DNA of 64,000 nucleotides from JACNKV01 sp964388155. Lineage in GTDB: Bacteria > Fidelibacterota > Marinisomatia > Marinisomatales > JACNKV01. The position numbers were made by a program, and so were the translations under genes. Under the pieces are notes generated by a model that ran no database searches, was not told the origin of the DNA, and was given only the letters and a program-made list of their open reading frames with translations. The stretch's first letter is position 1, and every line of letters starts with the position of its first letter. The stretch spans positions 7,689-71,688 of the forward strand of contig CAYLYH010000010.1 of the NCBI GenBank assembly GCA_964388155.1, in the 5' to 3' direction. This document shows positions 26,356 through 35,840 of this stretch, piece after piece.

Positions 26356-26689
26356 ATTACAAGAAGCGACAAAAGAGTATTTACGCACAGATATCCCGGA
26401 ATTTGCCCCCGGAGACACGGTCATGATAGATTTCCGTGTTGTTGAAGGTGGTAAAGAAAGAATACAGCAGTATCAAGGCGTTGTAATAGGACGGAAAGGA
26501 AGTGGTGTTGGAGAAACCTTCACGGTGAGAAAAATCTCAGGCGGAGTAGGTGTGGAAAGAATTTTTCCAATACATACACCCATGATTTCCTCTTTGTCAG
26601 TAGTGCGACGCGGAAAAGTACGCAGAGCTAAACTGAATTATCTTCGCAAACTGACCGGTAAAGCTGCGCGTATTACTGAAAAGCGGTAA
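26348..26689 (+). CDS. rplS: 50S ribosomal protein L19 (bL19)
   Basis: Interface protein of the 50S, 113 residues. PEFAPGDTVMIDFRVVEGGKER and ISGGVGVERIFPIHTPMI are diagnostic. Last gene of the ffh-rpsP-khpA-rimM-trmD-rplS block, closed by a strong terminator. Confidence 0.97.
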   Translation: MNKLQEATKEYLRTDIPEFAPGDTVMIDFRVVEGGKERIQQYQGVVIGRKGSGVGETFTVRKISGGVGVERIFPIHTPMISSLSVVRRGKVRRAKLNYLRKLTGKAARITEKR

Positions 26690-26708
26690 TAAATATGATT
26701 CATCCACT

Positions 26709-26749
26709 AATGCCCTCATACCGGTAACAGGAATGAGGGCATTTTATTT
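26709..26749 (+). terminator. Rho-independent terminator after rplS
   Basis: An 11-bp perfect stem AATGCCCTCAT (26709-26719) and ATGAGGGCATT (26733-26743), with a 13-base loop, is followed by TTATTT. It lies 20 bases downstream of the rplS stop and separates the translation block from asnS. Confidence 0.9.
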
Positions 26750-26844
26750 AAAAACAGTAGTGGAATTGATTTGATTCGTGTGCATAGATTTTTATTCAGC
26801 ATAGTTAACCTTTTGCCCATTGTGGCGTAAATTAGGACGTATTT

Positions 26845-28137
26845 ATGACATCAGTTAGTATCAAAGATCTTCATAAGGTCGAAAACAAGGAAGTATCCCT
26901 TAACGGATGGGTCTACAATCTGCGATCCATTGGAAAAATTTGGTTTATGATTCTTCGCGACGGTACAGGGCTTTTACAATGTGTCGTTGTTAAAAAGGAA
27001 GTTGAACTGGAGGTGTTCCAATTGGAAAGCAGCTTGACTCAAGAATCCTCGGTCACGGTACTCGGAACCGTACGAAAAGAACCCAGAGCCCCCGGCGGAT
27101 ATGAGTTGGGAGTAACATCCATTCGTGTTCATCAAATTGCAAAGGAATATCCAATCTCTCCTAAGGAGCATGGAACCGACTTTCTTATGAACCACAGACA
27201 TCTCTGGTTAAGATCAAAAAAACAACATGCGATTATACGGATTCGTCATCAAGTTGTAAAAGCAAGTAGAGACTTTTTTGATCAACATGGATTTACGTTG
27301 GTGGACTCACCGATCCTTACGGCAAATGCTGTTGAAGGGACGACAGACCTCTTCGAACTTGGGTATTTTGACCGTTCAGCCTATTTGACTCAGAGCGGAC
27401 AATTGTATCAGGAAGCCGGGGCGATGGCGTTTGGAAAAGTCTACTGTTTCGGTCCTACTTTCAGGGCGGAAAAATCAAAAACACGTCGTCATCTTACCGA
27501 ATTTTGGATGATTGAACCCGAAATAGCTTATTGTAATTTAGACCAAGATATGGATTGGGCGGAAAAATATGTTTCATACATTGTCCAATGGTGTCTTGAA
27601 CATTGCAAAACAGAATTAAAAACATTGGAACGTGATACGACAACATTAAAGAAAGTTATTCCACCTTTTCCAAGAATTACCTATGATGATGCCGTTGGTA
27701 TTTTAAGGAAAAATGGTGTTGATTTTCAATATGGCGGTGACTTTGGCGGAACGGATGAAACCGTTATCTCTGAGCAATTCGACCGCCCGGTGATGGTTCA
27801 TCGCTGGCCGGCAGATGTGAAGCCATTTTATATGAAACGTGACCCGGAAAATGATGCTTTGGCGTTGGGTGTAGACATGATCGCACCCGAAGGGTTTGGT
27901 GAAATTGTCGGAGGTGGTCAACGGGAAGATGACCATGATGTACTGGTTAATCGTATCCTGCACCATGATCTTCCGATGAAGCAGTTCGAGTGGTATTTAG
28001 ATCTTAGAAAATACGGATCGGTGCCTCACGCCGGTTTTGGATTGGGTATTGAACGTACCGTCGCTTGGATTAGTGGAAAAAAGCATGTTCGTGAAACCAT
28101 CCCCTTCCCAAGAACCATTACTCGATTGGAGCCCTAA
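26845..28137 (+). CDS. asnS: asparaginyl-tRNA synthetase
   Basis: Class IIb synthetase charging tRNA-Asn. 430 residues: N-terminal OB anticodon domain (VSLNGWVYNLRSIGKIWFMILRDG) then the catalytic core. Motif 2 is PTFRAEKSKTRRHLTEFWM and motif 3 GFGLGIERTVAW. The Asn-type FWMIEPE (not aspartate type) supports AsnRS over AspRS. Its presence suggests direct Asn charging rather than only the amidotransferase route. Confidence 0.95.
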   Translation: MTSVSIKDLHKVENKEVSLNGWVYNLRSIGKIWFMILRDGTGLLQCVVVKKEVELEVFQLESSLTQESSVTVLGTVRKEPRAPGGYELGVTSIRVHQIAKEYPISPKEHGTDFLMNHRHLWLRSKKQHAIIRIRHQVVKASRDFFDQHGFTLVDSPILTANAVEGTTDLFELGYFDRSAYLTQSGQLYQEAGAMAFGKVYCFGPTFRAEKSKTRRHLTEFWMIEPEIAYCNLDQDMDWAEKYVSYIVQWCLEHCKTELKTLERDTTTLKKVIPPFPRITYDDAVGILRKNGVDFQYGGDFGGTDETVISEQFDRPVMVHRWPADVKPFYMKRDPENDALALGVDMIAPEGFGEIVGGGQREDDHDVLVNRILHHDLPMKQFEWYLDLRKYGSVPHAGFGLGIERTVAWISGKKHVRETIPFPRTITRLEP

Positions 28138-28142
28138 GTAAA

Positions 28143-28592
28143 ATGTTTAAAGCCAAAATCTCTGTGTTTGGCGGACGAGATATCTCTGATGAAATATATG
28201 CTGAAACGGTGGAACTCGGTCGGTTGATGACAAATGAAAATTGGCTGGTGTTTTGTGGAGGAGCGAAGGGAGTAATGGAAGCTATTGCCAAAGGCGTGAA
28301 AGAAAAAAACGGGACGTGCATTGGAATCCTTAAAGGAACGGATCCAAAAGAGGGGAATGGTTATGTGACTATCCCAGTTGCAACCGGATTGGGCATTGCC
28401 AGAAATGCATTGCTGGCGTACAATTGTGATGTCGCTGTGGCGGTCTCCGGACATTACGGAACGTTGAGCGAAATTGCTTATGCCCTTCAAACTGAAAAAC
28501 CAGTTGTTGGCTTTAAAACATGGCCCATGGATGAAGTCACAGCCGCCGAATCACCATTGGATGTAATTACAAAAGTTAAAATGCTTCTATAA
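28143..28592 (+). CDS. LOG-like Rossmann protein, TIGR00725 type
   Basis: 149 residues of the SLOG/LOG fold. KISVFGGRD opens it; the nucleotide-binding motifs are FCGGAKGVMEAIAKG (GGxxGxM) and SGHYGTLSEIAYAL, the equivalent of PGGxGTxxE. Some LOG proteins release cytokinin-type bases from nucleotides; this short branch has no proven substrate. Five bases after asnS and ten before the acylphosphatase, so probably one transcript. Confidence 0.85.
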   Translation: MFKAKISVFGGRDISDEIYAETVELGRLMTNENWLVFCGGAKGVMEAIAKGVKEKNGTCIGILKGTDPKEGNGYVTIPVATGLGIARNALLAYNCDVAVAVSGHYGTLSEIAYALQTEKPVVGFKTWPMDEVTAAESPLDVITKVKMLL

Positions 28593-28602
28593 ATAAGTAA
28601 AA

Positions 28603-28881
28603 ATGAAACAAATATTGGCAAAAATCACTGTAAAAGGACGTGTCCATGGCGTGTGGTTTCGGGCATTTACACGTGATGTTGCCAGAGAATTAAAGCTGAA
28701 TGGGTGGGTAAAGAATCAACCGGATGGAACTGTTTATGCTGAGGTGATGGGACGCGAATCTCAGATTGAAAAATTAATCAACCAACTCACCGAAGGGCCT
28801 GAATTGTCCCAAGTGGATAATGTATCGGTAAAATGGGAAAAGTCAGAGCATCTTGAAAAAGGATTTCACATTCAATATTAG
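28603..28881 (+). CDS. acyP: acylphosphatase
   Basis: Hydrolyses carboxyl-phosphate bonds. 92 residues with the ferredoxin-like fold. Catalytic Arg in GRVHGVWFRAFT (about residue 22) and Asn in GWVKNQPDGTV (about 40) are both present. Confidence 0.94.
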   Translation: MKQILAKITVKGRVHGVWFRAFTRDVARELKLNGWVKNQPDGTVYAEVMGRESQIEKLINQLTEGPELSQVDNVSVKWEKSEHLEKGFHIQY

Positions 28882-28896
28882 CCAAATGATTCAATC

Positions 28897-30537
28897 ATGA
28901 AAATAGCTCTTTGCCAAATCAACACGACGGTTGGAGGTTTTGAAAATAATCAGAAGAAGATAGTTGATTATTATAAGAAAGCGATAAAACAAGGAGCAGA
29001 ATTAGTTGTCTTTCCTGAGTTGACAACCACCGGCTATCCTCCTCAGGATTTATTATGGGAACCCGGATTTATCACCAGAAATTGGTCTGTATTGGAAGCC
29101 GTCTCTAAGGCATCAACGATTCCCCTTATTTTGGGTGCTGTACGCCGTGATGGAAATAAGATTTATAATAGTGCTGTTTTGTGTTCCCAAGGTCGCATTG
29201 AGCAGGTTTATGATAAAATGTTATTGCCAACCTATGATATATTTGATGAAGATCGCTATTTTACTCATGGAAAGGAACCCGGGATATGGTCTGTAAGAAT
29301 AGGTTCTGAAACCAGAAAAATCGGTATACAGATTTGTGAAGACCTTTGGGATATAGATTATGATGTAAACGTGTCTCAACTGTTGGCTGACGGTTGCGCG
29401 GAAATGGTGATAAATATTTCTGCATCGCCTTATCATGAAGGCAGACTTAAAGAACGGTTGGCCTTACTGCGGGAAAAAAATGCCGAGACAAACCTTCCGT
29501 TTTACTACTGCAATTTAGTAGGGGGACAAGATGAACTGATTTTTGATGGTGAATCCATTGCGATGAATGCAGACGGGAAAATCGTTGCCCTTGGAAAAGC
29601 ATTTGAAGAGAATTTATTGATTGTAGATACATCCTCGGCAGAGACAAAAAATATTCCAAAAACATATCGTGAAGAAAAAATGTATCGTGCACTTTGTTTG
29701 GGCGTGAGCGATTATTTCCATAAAACCGGGCATACCGATGCAGTCGTCGGGCTAAGTGGCGGTATCGACTCCACGCTTGTCGCCTGTATTGCCGCCGATG
29801 CTTTGGGAGCCGATCATGTGCATGGCGTGTCTATGCCTTCCAAATATTCCAGCAATCATAGTACCAATGATGCTTATACACTCGCAAAACACCTTTGCAT
29901 AGATTATCACACCATCCCAATTGAAGATATTGTTACCACATTTGATGAGACATTATCCAAACTTTTTACGGGGACAAAATCCGGGATAGCAGAGGAAAAT
30001 ATCCAAGCTCGATCGCGCGGGAATTTGTTGATGGCGTTATCGAATAAATTTGGCTGGATTGTACTATCCACCGGAAATAAAACAGAATTAGCACTTGGCT
30101 ATTGCACGCTATATGGAGATATGAGCGGTGGATTGTCTGTCATCTCTGATTTGTCAAAAACGGATGTTTATGCGATTTCACGTTGGATAAATAAAGAAGC
30201 AGGGTATGATCGTATCCCTGAAAATAGTTTAAATAAGCCACCGTCCGCTGAACTTAAACCGGATCAAGTTGATCCCTTTGACTATGAAATTGTCAGTCCG
30301 ATCGTAGACGCACTTGTTGAAGATCACACAGGAATAGATCAGCTAATTTCTGATGGAGCCGACCCGGACTTGGTGTATGATCTTTATCAGCGAATTCGGA
30401 TAAATGAGTATAAACGACGCCAGGCAGCACCCGGATTGCGAGTGAGTGGTAAGGCATTTGGTGCAGGGAGACGGATCCCGATAGTCAATCATTATAAAGG
30501 AAATAAAACACTTTCGGAGGTAAAGGATGAAACTTAA
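28897..30537 (+). CDS. nadE: glutamine-dependent NAD+ synthetase
   Basis: Last step of NAD synthesis, amidating nicotinate adenine dinucleotide with glutamine nitrogen. 546 residues, two domains. The N-terminal nitrilase-like glutaminase shows the E41, K107, C147 triad (FPELTTTGYP, YDKMLLP, IQICEDLW). The C-terminal synthetase carries the PP-loop SGGIDS at 287-292. Its last 11 bases overlap the following small exported protein. Confidence 0.97.
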   Translation: MKIALCQINTTVGGFENNQKKIVDYYKKAIKQGAELVVFPELTTTGYPPQDLLWEPGFITRNWSVLEAVSKASTIPLILGAVRRDGNKIYNSAVLCSQGRIEQVYDKMLLPTYDIFDEDRYFTHGKEPGIWSVRIGSETRKIGIQICEDLWDIDYDVNVSQLLADGCAEMVINISASPYHEGRLKERLALLREKNAETNLPFYYCNLVGGQDELIFDGESIAMNADGKIVALGKAFEENLLIVDTSSAETKNIPKTYREEKMYRALCLGVSDYFHKTGHTDAVVGLSGGIDSTLVACIAADALGADHVHGVSMPSKYSSNHSTNDAYTLAKHLCIDYHTIPIEDIVTTFDETLSKLFTGTKSGIAEENIQARSRGNLLMALSNKFGWIVLSTGNKTELALGYCTLYGDMSGGLSVISDLSKTDVYAISRWINKEAGYDRIPENSLNKPPSAELKPDQVDPFDYEIVSPIVDALVEDHTGIDQLISDGADPDLVYDLYQRIRINEYKRRQAAPGLRVSGKAFGAGRRIPIVNHYKGNKTLSEVKDET

Positions 30538-30973
30538 ATTGTTAGTCATTTTGTTTTTGCTTATGTGCCAAGTTTCTATCGCGAAAACAACACCAGCGGA
30601 TTATTGGAATAGTTTGGATCAGTCAGACAAAATTGCATTTGTCAACGGAGCTTATGGAGCTATATCATCAATGAAAGCTCATCATTTGCGTGAAGTCAAG
30701 AAGCAGTACAACCAACAGCCGGGGTGGGTTGAACCTTACTATATTGAACGATTTTATGAAATTGTTGATGAACACTTAAGCCAAAACGTCGGTTACGATC
30801 TTGTGCTCATTACCCGTCACATGGATGCATTATACGCAGGATATGACAATTCCAATATTTCGTTAATCAAAGCTCTCAGAATAGTTTCTCTTTCTCAGGA
30901 TGGCGAGCAGACAAAAGCAGACTTACTTTTGTTGAAAGCACAGAGAAAATTCTTACATCCGTTACCGAAATAG
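30527..30973 (+). CDS. exported protein of unknown function
   Basis: 148 residues. A signal peptide (MKLKLLVILFLLMCQVSIAK) is followed by a mostly helical 125-residue soluble part with no motif I recognise. CGGAGGTAAAGG just before the ATG supports the start inside the end of nadE. The Cys in the signal is not in a lipobox. Three bases before the U32 gene, so likely co-transcribed. Confidence 0.75.
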   Translation: MKLKLLVILFLLMCQVSIAKTTPADYWNSLDQSDKIAFVNGAYGAISSMKAHHLREVKKQYNQQPGWVEPYYIERFYEIVDEHLSQNVGYDLVLITRHMDALYAGYDNSNISLIKALRIVSLSQDGEQTKADLLLLKAQRKFLHPLPK

Positions 30974-30975
30974 GT

Positions 30976-32325
30976 GTGAAAGATATTGTCCCTGAGCTTC
31001 TTGCTCCGGCAGGAGGACTTGCGAAACTAAAATATGCCATTGCTTATGGTGCAGATGCTGTTTACGCCGGAATCCCAAAATATTCCCTCAGAACACGGGA
31101 AAATGACTTTCGTGAAACCTCATTGATTGAGGGAATTACGTATGCACATGAACGCGGAAAAAAAGTATATCTTACGCTAAATATTTTTGCTCATAATATG
31201 AAGGTGGATGGGTTCATCCGTGAACTTGAAAAAATTACGGAGTGGGAACCGGATGGGTTGATTATGGCAGACCCCGGCCTGATTAATCAGGCTTTGAGAC
31301 GTATTCCAAATATACCTGTGCATCTCTCTACGCAAGCGAATGCAACCAATTGGACTACTGTGGAATTTTGGCGGGATCTCGGAGTTCAGCGCATCATTTT
31401 ACCAAGAGAACTTCGGTTAAAAGAGATTGAAGAGATTCATCGCAAAGTTCCGGATATTGACCTTGAATCATTCGTACACGGAGCGATTTGTATTGCTTAC
31501 TCAGGTCGCTGCTTAATTTCCAACTATATGAATCACAGAGATGCAAACCAGGGGACATGCACAAATTCCTGTCGCTGGGATTATAAATTTGACCAAGAAA
31601 CGCCGTCATTATTAGAACAAGAAAAACACCAAATATCCGGTTCGGATAAGAAAAAGTATGTTTCTCCGGAAGGTGGCTATTATTTAGAGGAGAACGACCG
31701 AACTGGGCAGCATTATCCGGTGGAAGAAGATGAGAGCGGAACCTATATGTTCAACGCAAAAGACCTCTGTGCGGTGGAGCTTCTGAAATGTATTCGGGAT
31801 GCCGGAGTGATGAGTGTAAAAATCGAAGGCAGAACAAAATCTGAATATTATGCAGCGATGACTGCTCGTGCTTATCGTAAAGCATTGGACGGCTTGGCGA
31901 AAAACATACCATTTGACAGCTCGATTTTGGAGGACTTAATGGCATTGTCAAATCGCGAATATACCACCGGATTTTATACGCGAAACCCACAAGAGTATGG
32001 TCAAAATTATATTGACAGTCGATCCCAAGAGCGTTTCAAAAAACCGGTAGGGATGGGGTGTAAATGGGATAAAGAAACTGGTTTACTGTGGTTCGATATA
32101 AAAAATCGTCTTGAACTAAATACTGAGATTACAATCTACACTCCTGATGGTGAACAACTATTTCTTGTAAATGAGTTACGGAATAATAAAGGTAAAGAGG
32201 TTGAGGTTATCCATGGCGGTGCCGGAAGAGGTGCCATTCCATTTGAGCGTGACCCCGGTGAGTTTGCTGTTTTGCAGCGAGATCTATACGAAAAAGAAAT
32301 CTTAGGTGTACGAGTAAACCAGTAA
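30976..32325 (+). CDS. trhP: peptidase U32 family protein, TrhP (YegQ)-like
   Basis: 449 residues from a GTG start. PELLAPAGGLAKLKYAIAYG is the U32 opening. FVHGAICIAYSGRCLISNY and GTCTNSCRW supply the cysteines that hold an iron-sulfur cluster in this family. MFNAKDLCAVELL and VKIEGRTKSEYYAA follow. The length and C-terminal beta domain match YegQ/TrhP, which takes part in prephenate-dependent hydroxylation of tRNA U34 rather than proteolysis. The assignment within the U32 family is inferred from length and motif pattern. The stop codon lies within a GTAAA-type repeat that continues downstream. Confidence 0.85.
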   Translation: MKDIVPELLAPAGGLAKLKYAIAYGADAVYAGIPKYSLRTRENDFRETSLIEGITYAHERGKKVYLTLNIFAHNMKVDGFIRELEKITEWEPDGLIMADPGLINQALRRIPNIPVHLSTQANATNWTTVEFWRDLGVQRIILPRELRLKEIEEIHRKVPDIDLESFVHGAICIAYSGRCLISNYMNHRDANQGTCTNSCRWDYKFDQETPSLLEQEKHQISGSDKKKYVSPEGGYYLEENDRTGQHYPVEEDESGTYMFNAKDLCAVELLKCIRDAGVMSVKIEGRTKSEYYAAMTARAYRKALDGLAKNIPFDSSILEDLMALSNREYTTGFYTRNPQEYGQNYIDSRSQERFKKPVGMGCKWDKETGLLWFDIKNRLELNTEITIYTPDGEQLFLVNELRNNKGKEVEVIHGGAGRGAIPFERDPGEFAVLQRDLYEKEILGVRVNQ

Positions 32326-32512
32326 ATGCGTAAACGTGGAAAAAAAGCAACTCACAAACTCAAGAACTCAAGAGCACAAGAATTCACAAACTTATTAACT
32401 CTTTTACCCGTTAACTCGTTTACTCGTTTACTTTATTAAACTATCCAAGAAATCAGTTCCGATTGATGGACGTGAACTGGTAAATTTATCTATATAACTG
32501 TAGGAAATTATC
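32326..32512 (+). repeat. intergenic region with short A/C-rich and T/C-rich oligonucleotide repeats
   Basis: 187 bases without a gene. 32348-32391 is built of variants of AACTCA(C/A)AA and CAAGAACTCAAG. 32396-32432 is built of TTAACTC / GTTTACTC units. CGAGTAAAC at 32311-32319, at the end of the upstream gene, is the exact complement of GTTTACTCG at 32418-32426, so a long-range hairpin is possible. No terminator with a T-run and no clear promoter was found. Confidence 0.6.
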
Positions 32513-32932
32513 ATGAGTTACAAACGAATAATGGTTGCCTTGTCCGGGAATGGCAACGAGATAAAATTAATTGATGAATCTATTCGAATCAAAAATTCGT
32601 TCAATGCGAAAATGATTGTGGTTCATGTTAATGATACGCATGCCGGTGAAATGTCTATGATGATGGACACACCGGGGCATCGGTTTACTGAAGAGGATAT
32701 TCGCAATCTTTTTCGGTCTGCCGGACACGAAGAAATTGCGAATCGTTTAATTATCCGTATATTAACCGGTGAGGTTATCCACAAAGAAATTACAAAAGCA
32801 GCCAAGGAAGTTGATCTCTTGATCTTGGGGCATCGCAGGATGAATGCCTTCAAAGAGAAATTCTTTGATTCCGTTGATGAAGGAATCGTCAACCATGTCA
32901 ATTGTCCTGTTTTAGTCGTCCCAAAAGATTAA
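32513..32932 (+). CDS. universal stress protein (UspA family)
   Basis: 139 residues, single Usp domain of Rossmann type. KRIMVALSGNGNEIKLIDES starts it. The C-terminal segment LILGHRRMNAFKEKFFDSVD...NCPVLVVP resembles the nucleotide-binding end, but the GxxGxxxxxxxxxG(S/T) phosphate loop is poorly kept, so ATP binding is uncertain. Stands alone between an intergenic repeat and pepA. Confidence 0.88.
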   Translation: MSYKRIMVALSGNGNEIKLIDESIRIKNSFNAKMIVVHVNDTHAGEMSMMMDTPGHRFTEEDIRNLFRSAGHEEIANRLIIRILTGEVIHKEITKAAKEVDLLILGHRRMNAFKEKFFDSVDEGIVNHVNCPVLVVPKD

Positions 32933-32957
32933 ACCCAAAAATTAGTAAGAGGAAAAT

Positions 32958-34433
32958 ATGAGTTATTTAAAAAAAGTGAATCATACCACTGAATCGTGGT
33001 CAAAAATCCAAGCTGGTTTGATTACCGTCGGTGTGTTTGAAGATGGGCTATTAACAGACATCGCAAAAGAAGTTGATGCTGCATTAAACGGACAAATTAC
33101 AGCAGCGATTAAGATGGGTGACATCAAAGGAAAGTCCGGGAAAATCAGCCGTTTTTATTTAGATAAAAAACGTATTTTGGTCGTTGGACTTGGAAAAAAA
33201 GATAAATTTAATTCTGAGGAAGTCCGTAAAACCGGCGGAGCAATTACAAAAGTAGCGACATCCTTGGAGATTGATCATCCTGTGGTTGAATGTTTTTGCA
33301 AATATACGAAAGAGGACACATGTCAACCCTTGGCAGAGGGGCTGGTGATGGGGAGTTATCAGTTTTTAGATTATAAAACCGGAAAAAAGGATGATAACAA
33401 AAAGTTTCAATTGACCTCTGCAACTATTTTAGGCGGGAAGAAAGACCAGATTAAAAAAGGTGCGGTTATTGGTGCCGGTGTTTGCTTTGCCAGAGATCTT
33501 GGAAACCATCCCGGTAATGTCATGACGCCTACAAGACTCTCAGGTGAAGCCGCAAAAATTGCAAAAGAAGGCGATATGACTTTAACCATTTTTGACCGTG
33601 AAGAATTTACGGAGATGGGCATGGGATCTTTTGCCGGTGTAGCTCAGGGGACAAGCGAACCACCAAAATTTATTTTACTGGAGTATTATGGTGGTGAAAA
33701 AGATGAAAAACCGGTTGTGTTGGTCGGGAAAGGACTCACGTTTGACAGTGGCGGAATATCTTTAAAAGGGGCTGCATCTATGGACGAAATGAAGTTCGAT
33801 ATGTGTGGCTCCGGTGTGGTGATGGGTGTGATGAAATCCGTGGCAGCACTCAAACCAAAAATGAACATTATCGTTGCGATTCCTTCTACTGAAAATATGC
33901 CCGGAAGTAAAGCCATAAAACCCGGGGATATTTTGACTGCATACAACGGGAAAACCATTGAAGTGTTGAATACAGATGCCGAAGGACGGTTGATTCTTGC
34001 GGATGCATTAGCTTACGTGAGCAAGCATTTTGATCCTGCGTATATTTTGGACTTTGCCACCTTGACCGGTGCCGTGCTGGTTGCGCTTGGGCACATCGCT
34101 ACCGGAATTATGGGGACAGATGAAGCCTTAATTGATAAAATCCAGACATCCTCAAAGAATACCGGAGAAAAAGTGTGGGAATTACCAATGTGGGACGAGT
34201 ATTTGGATCAGGTGAAGTCTAAGATTGCCGATGTGAAAAATATGGGAGAAGCCCGACAAGCCGGAACTATCGCAGGTGCTTCATTCCTAAATGCATTCGT
34301 TGGTGAGGATATCCCTTGGGCACATTTCGATATTGCCGGAACTGCTTGGGGAGAAAAAGAAAAACCGTATGGCCCGAAAAAAGGGGCTACCGGGAATGTC
34401 GTTCGGCTGGTTTTGGATATGTTGGGTGTCTGA
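32958..34433 (+). CDS. pepA: leucyl aminopeptidase (M17)
   Basis: Cytosolic two-zinc aminopeptidase, 491 residues. N-terminal macro-like domain, then the catalytic domain with VGKGLTFDSGGISLK near 255-270 (metal-binding Lys and Asp), FDMCGSGVVMG, and the signature NTDAEGRLILAD near 336-347. AGAGGAAAAT lies just before the ATG. The TGA stop is followed after 60 bases by rmuC. Confidence 0.96.
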   Translation: MSYLKKVNHTTESWSKIQAGLITVGVFEDGLLTDIAKEVDAALNGQITAAIKMGDIKGKSGKISRFYLDKKRILVVGLGKKDKFNSEEVRKTGGAITKVATSLEIDHPVVECFCKYTKEDTCQPLAEGLVMGSYQFLDYKTGKKDDNKKFQLTSATILGGKKDQIKKGAVIGAGVCFARDLGNHPGNVMTPTRLSGEAAKIAKEGDMTLTIFDREEFTEMGMGSFAGVAQGTSEPPKFILLEYYGGEKDEKPVVLVGKGLTFDSGGISLKGAASMDEMKFDMCGSGVVMGVMKSVAALKPKMNIIVAIPSTENMPGSKAIKPGDILTAYNGKTIEVLNTDAEGRLILADALAYVSKHFDPAYILDFATLTGAVLVALGHIATGIMGTDEALIDKIQTSSKNTGEKVWELPMWDEYLDQVKSKIADVKNMGEARQAGTIAGASFLNAFVGEDIPWAHFDIAGTAWGEKEKPYGPKKGATGNVVRLVLDMLGV

Positions 34434-34493
34434 TGTTTATCGGTAATTTCTTATTATCCGTTGGTAGAAGAAATTTAAGAGGAGAGCATACTT

Positions 34494-35840
34494 ATGATTG
34501 AAGTATTACTAAGTATCTTAATTATCCTTGTAATAGTAAATATTGTAATAGGGGTAAAAAAGAAAGAGTCTTTTGATATTAAACCACAATTAAAAGAAGT
34601 AGAATCAGCAATCGTAAAGTTTGATACATCGTTAGATCGAATTGAAAAATCTATTAAAGATGATTTTCAAAGAAATCGAACAGAAACAAATGAAATAGCG
34701 ACATCAAATAGAGAAGAGTTATCGAAATCCTTAAAATCATTTGAGGTTATATTTTCTGATAGCATTAAAGAACTTAACGAGATATTAAGACAAAAATTCG
34801 GAGATTTAAACAAACAACAAACGGAGATAAATAAACAAGCAACGGATAATATAAAGCACGTTGAAAACACCATTGAAAAGCAGTTAAAGTCTATTCGTGA
34901 AGATAGCAGTAGACAACTAGACGAAATGCGAAAAACAGTTGATGAGAAATTACAAACCACTTTGGAAAAACGGCTTGGAGAGTCATTTAAGCAGGTCAGC
35001 GACCGTCTTGAGCAAGTGCATAAAGGACTGGGTGAAATGCAAAATGTTGCCACTGGAGTTGGCGACCTGAAAAAAGTGTTAACCAATGTAAAAACACGTG
35101 GTATTTTAGGTGAGTATCAACTCGAAAATATCTTAGAACAAACACTCTCTCCCGATCAATATGCAAAAAATGTAGCAACTAAAAAAGGAAGTCAAGCAAA
35201 CGTTGAATTTGCGATAAAACTACCGGGAAAAGAATCTGATGAGATAGTTTGGTTGCCTATTGATTCTAAATTTCAGTTAGAAGATTATCATACTTTACTT
35301 GAGGCGTTTGATCGAGGAGACAAAAATGAAATTGAGGCATCTCAAAAACGTTTAATAAAAGCAATAGAGAAATCCGCAAAGGACATCAGTTCAAAATATA
35401 TTGACCCACCGCACACTACAGATTTTGGAATTATGTTTTTACCGGTAGAAAGTTTATATGCAGAGGTGTTAAGGCATCCGGGATTATTTGAAACGCTGCA
35501 AAATAAATACAAGATAACAGTAACTGGACCAACGACATTATCTGCAGTATTGAATAGTTTAAATATGGGATTTAGAACATTAGCTGTTCAAAGAAGAAGT
35601 AGCGAGGTGTGGGATATCTTAAAAGCTGTCAAGTATGAGTTTAAACAATTTTCCGGCGTTTTAGCAAAAGCACACAAACAAATAAATACAGCTTCTGGGA
35701 CATTGGATTCATTAAGGACGACTAGAACAAACGTTTTAGAACGTAAATTAAAAGATGTTGAAACATTTACATCAATTGAATCACAAGAGATTTTAGAATT
35801 ACCGTTTGAGGATGATGAGGTGAAACAAATTGAAGATTAG
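34494..35840 (+). CDS. rmuC: DNA recombination protein RmuC homologue
   Basis: 448 residues. An N-terminal membrane anchor (about 1-22, IEVLLSILIILVIVNIVIGV), a coiled coil of about 150 residues rich in Lys/Glu/Gln/Asn, then the PD-(D/E)XK-like RmuC domain (RGILGEYQLENILEQ, VWLPIDSKFQLEDY, TDFGIMFLPVESLYAE). The family limits recombination between inverted repeats, and its nuclease activity is predicted from the fold. AAGAGGAGAG precedes the ATG. The gene is rich in AAA/GAA/AAC codons because of the coiled coil. Confidence 0.94.
   Translation: MIEVLLSILIILVIVNIVIGVKKKESFDIKPQLKEVESAIVKFDTSLDRIEKSIKDDFQRNRTETNEIATSNREELSKSLKSFEVIFSDSIKELNEILRQKFGDLNKQQTEINKQATDNIKHVENTIEKQLKSIREDSSRQLDEMRKTVDEKLQTTLEKRLGESFKQVSDRLEQVHKGLGEMQNVATGVGDLKKVLTNVKTRGILGEYQLENILEQTLSPDQYAKNVATKKGSQANVEFAIKLPGKESDEIVWLPIDSKFQLEDYHTLLEAFDRGDKNEIEASQKRLIKAIEKSAKDISSKYIDPPHTTDFGIMFLPVESLYAEVLRHPGLFETLQNKYKITVTGPTTLSAVLNSLNMGFRTLAVQRRSSEVWDILKAVKYEFKQFSGVLAKAHKQINTASGTLDSLRTTRTNVLERKLKDVETFTSIESQEILELPFEDDEVKQIED

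Noticed and set aside
26744..26844. Promoter for asnS
   Set aside because: Two TTGATT boxes are present but no -10 hexamer lies at a proper distance.
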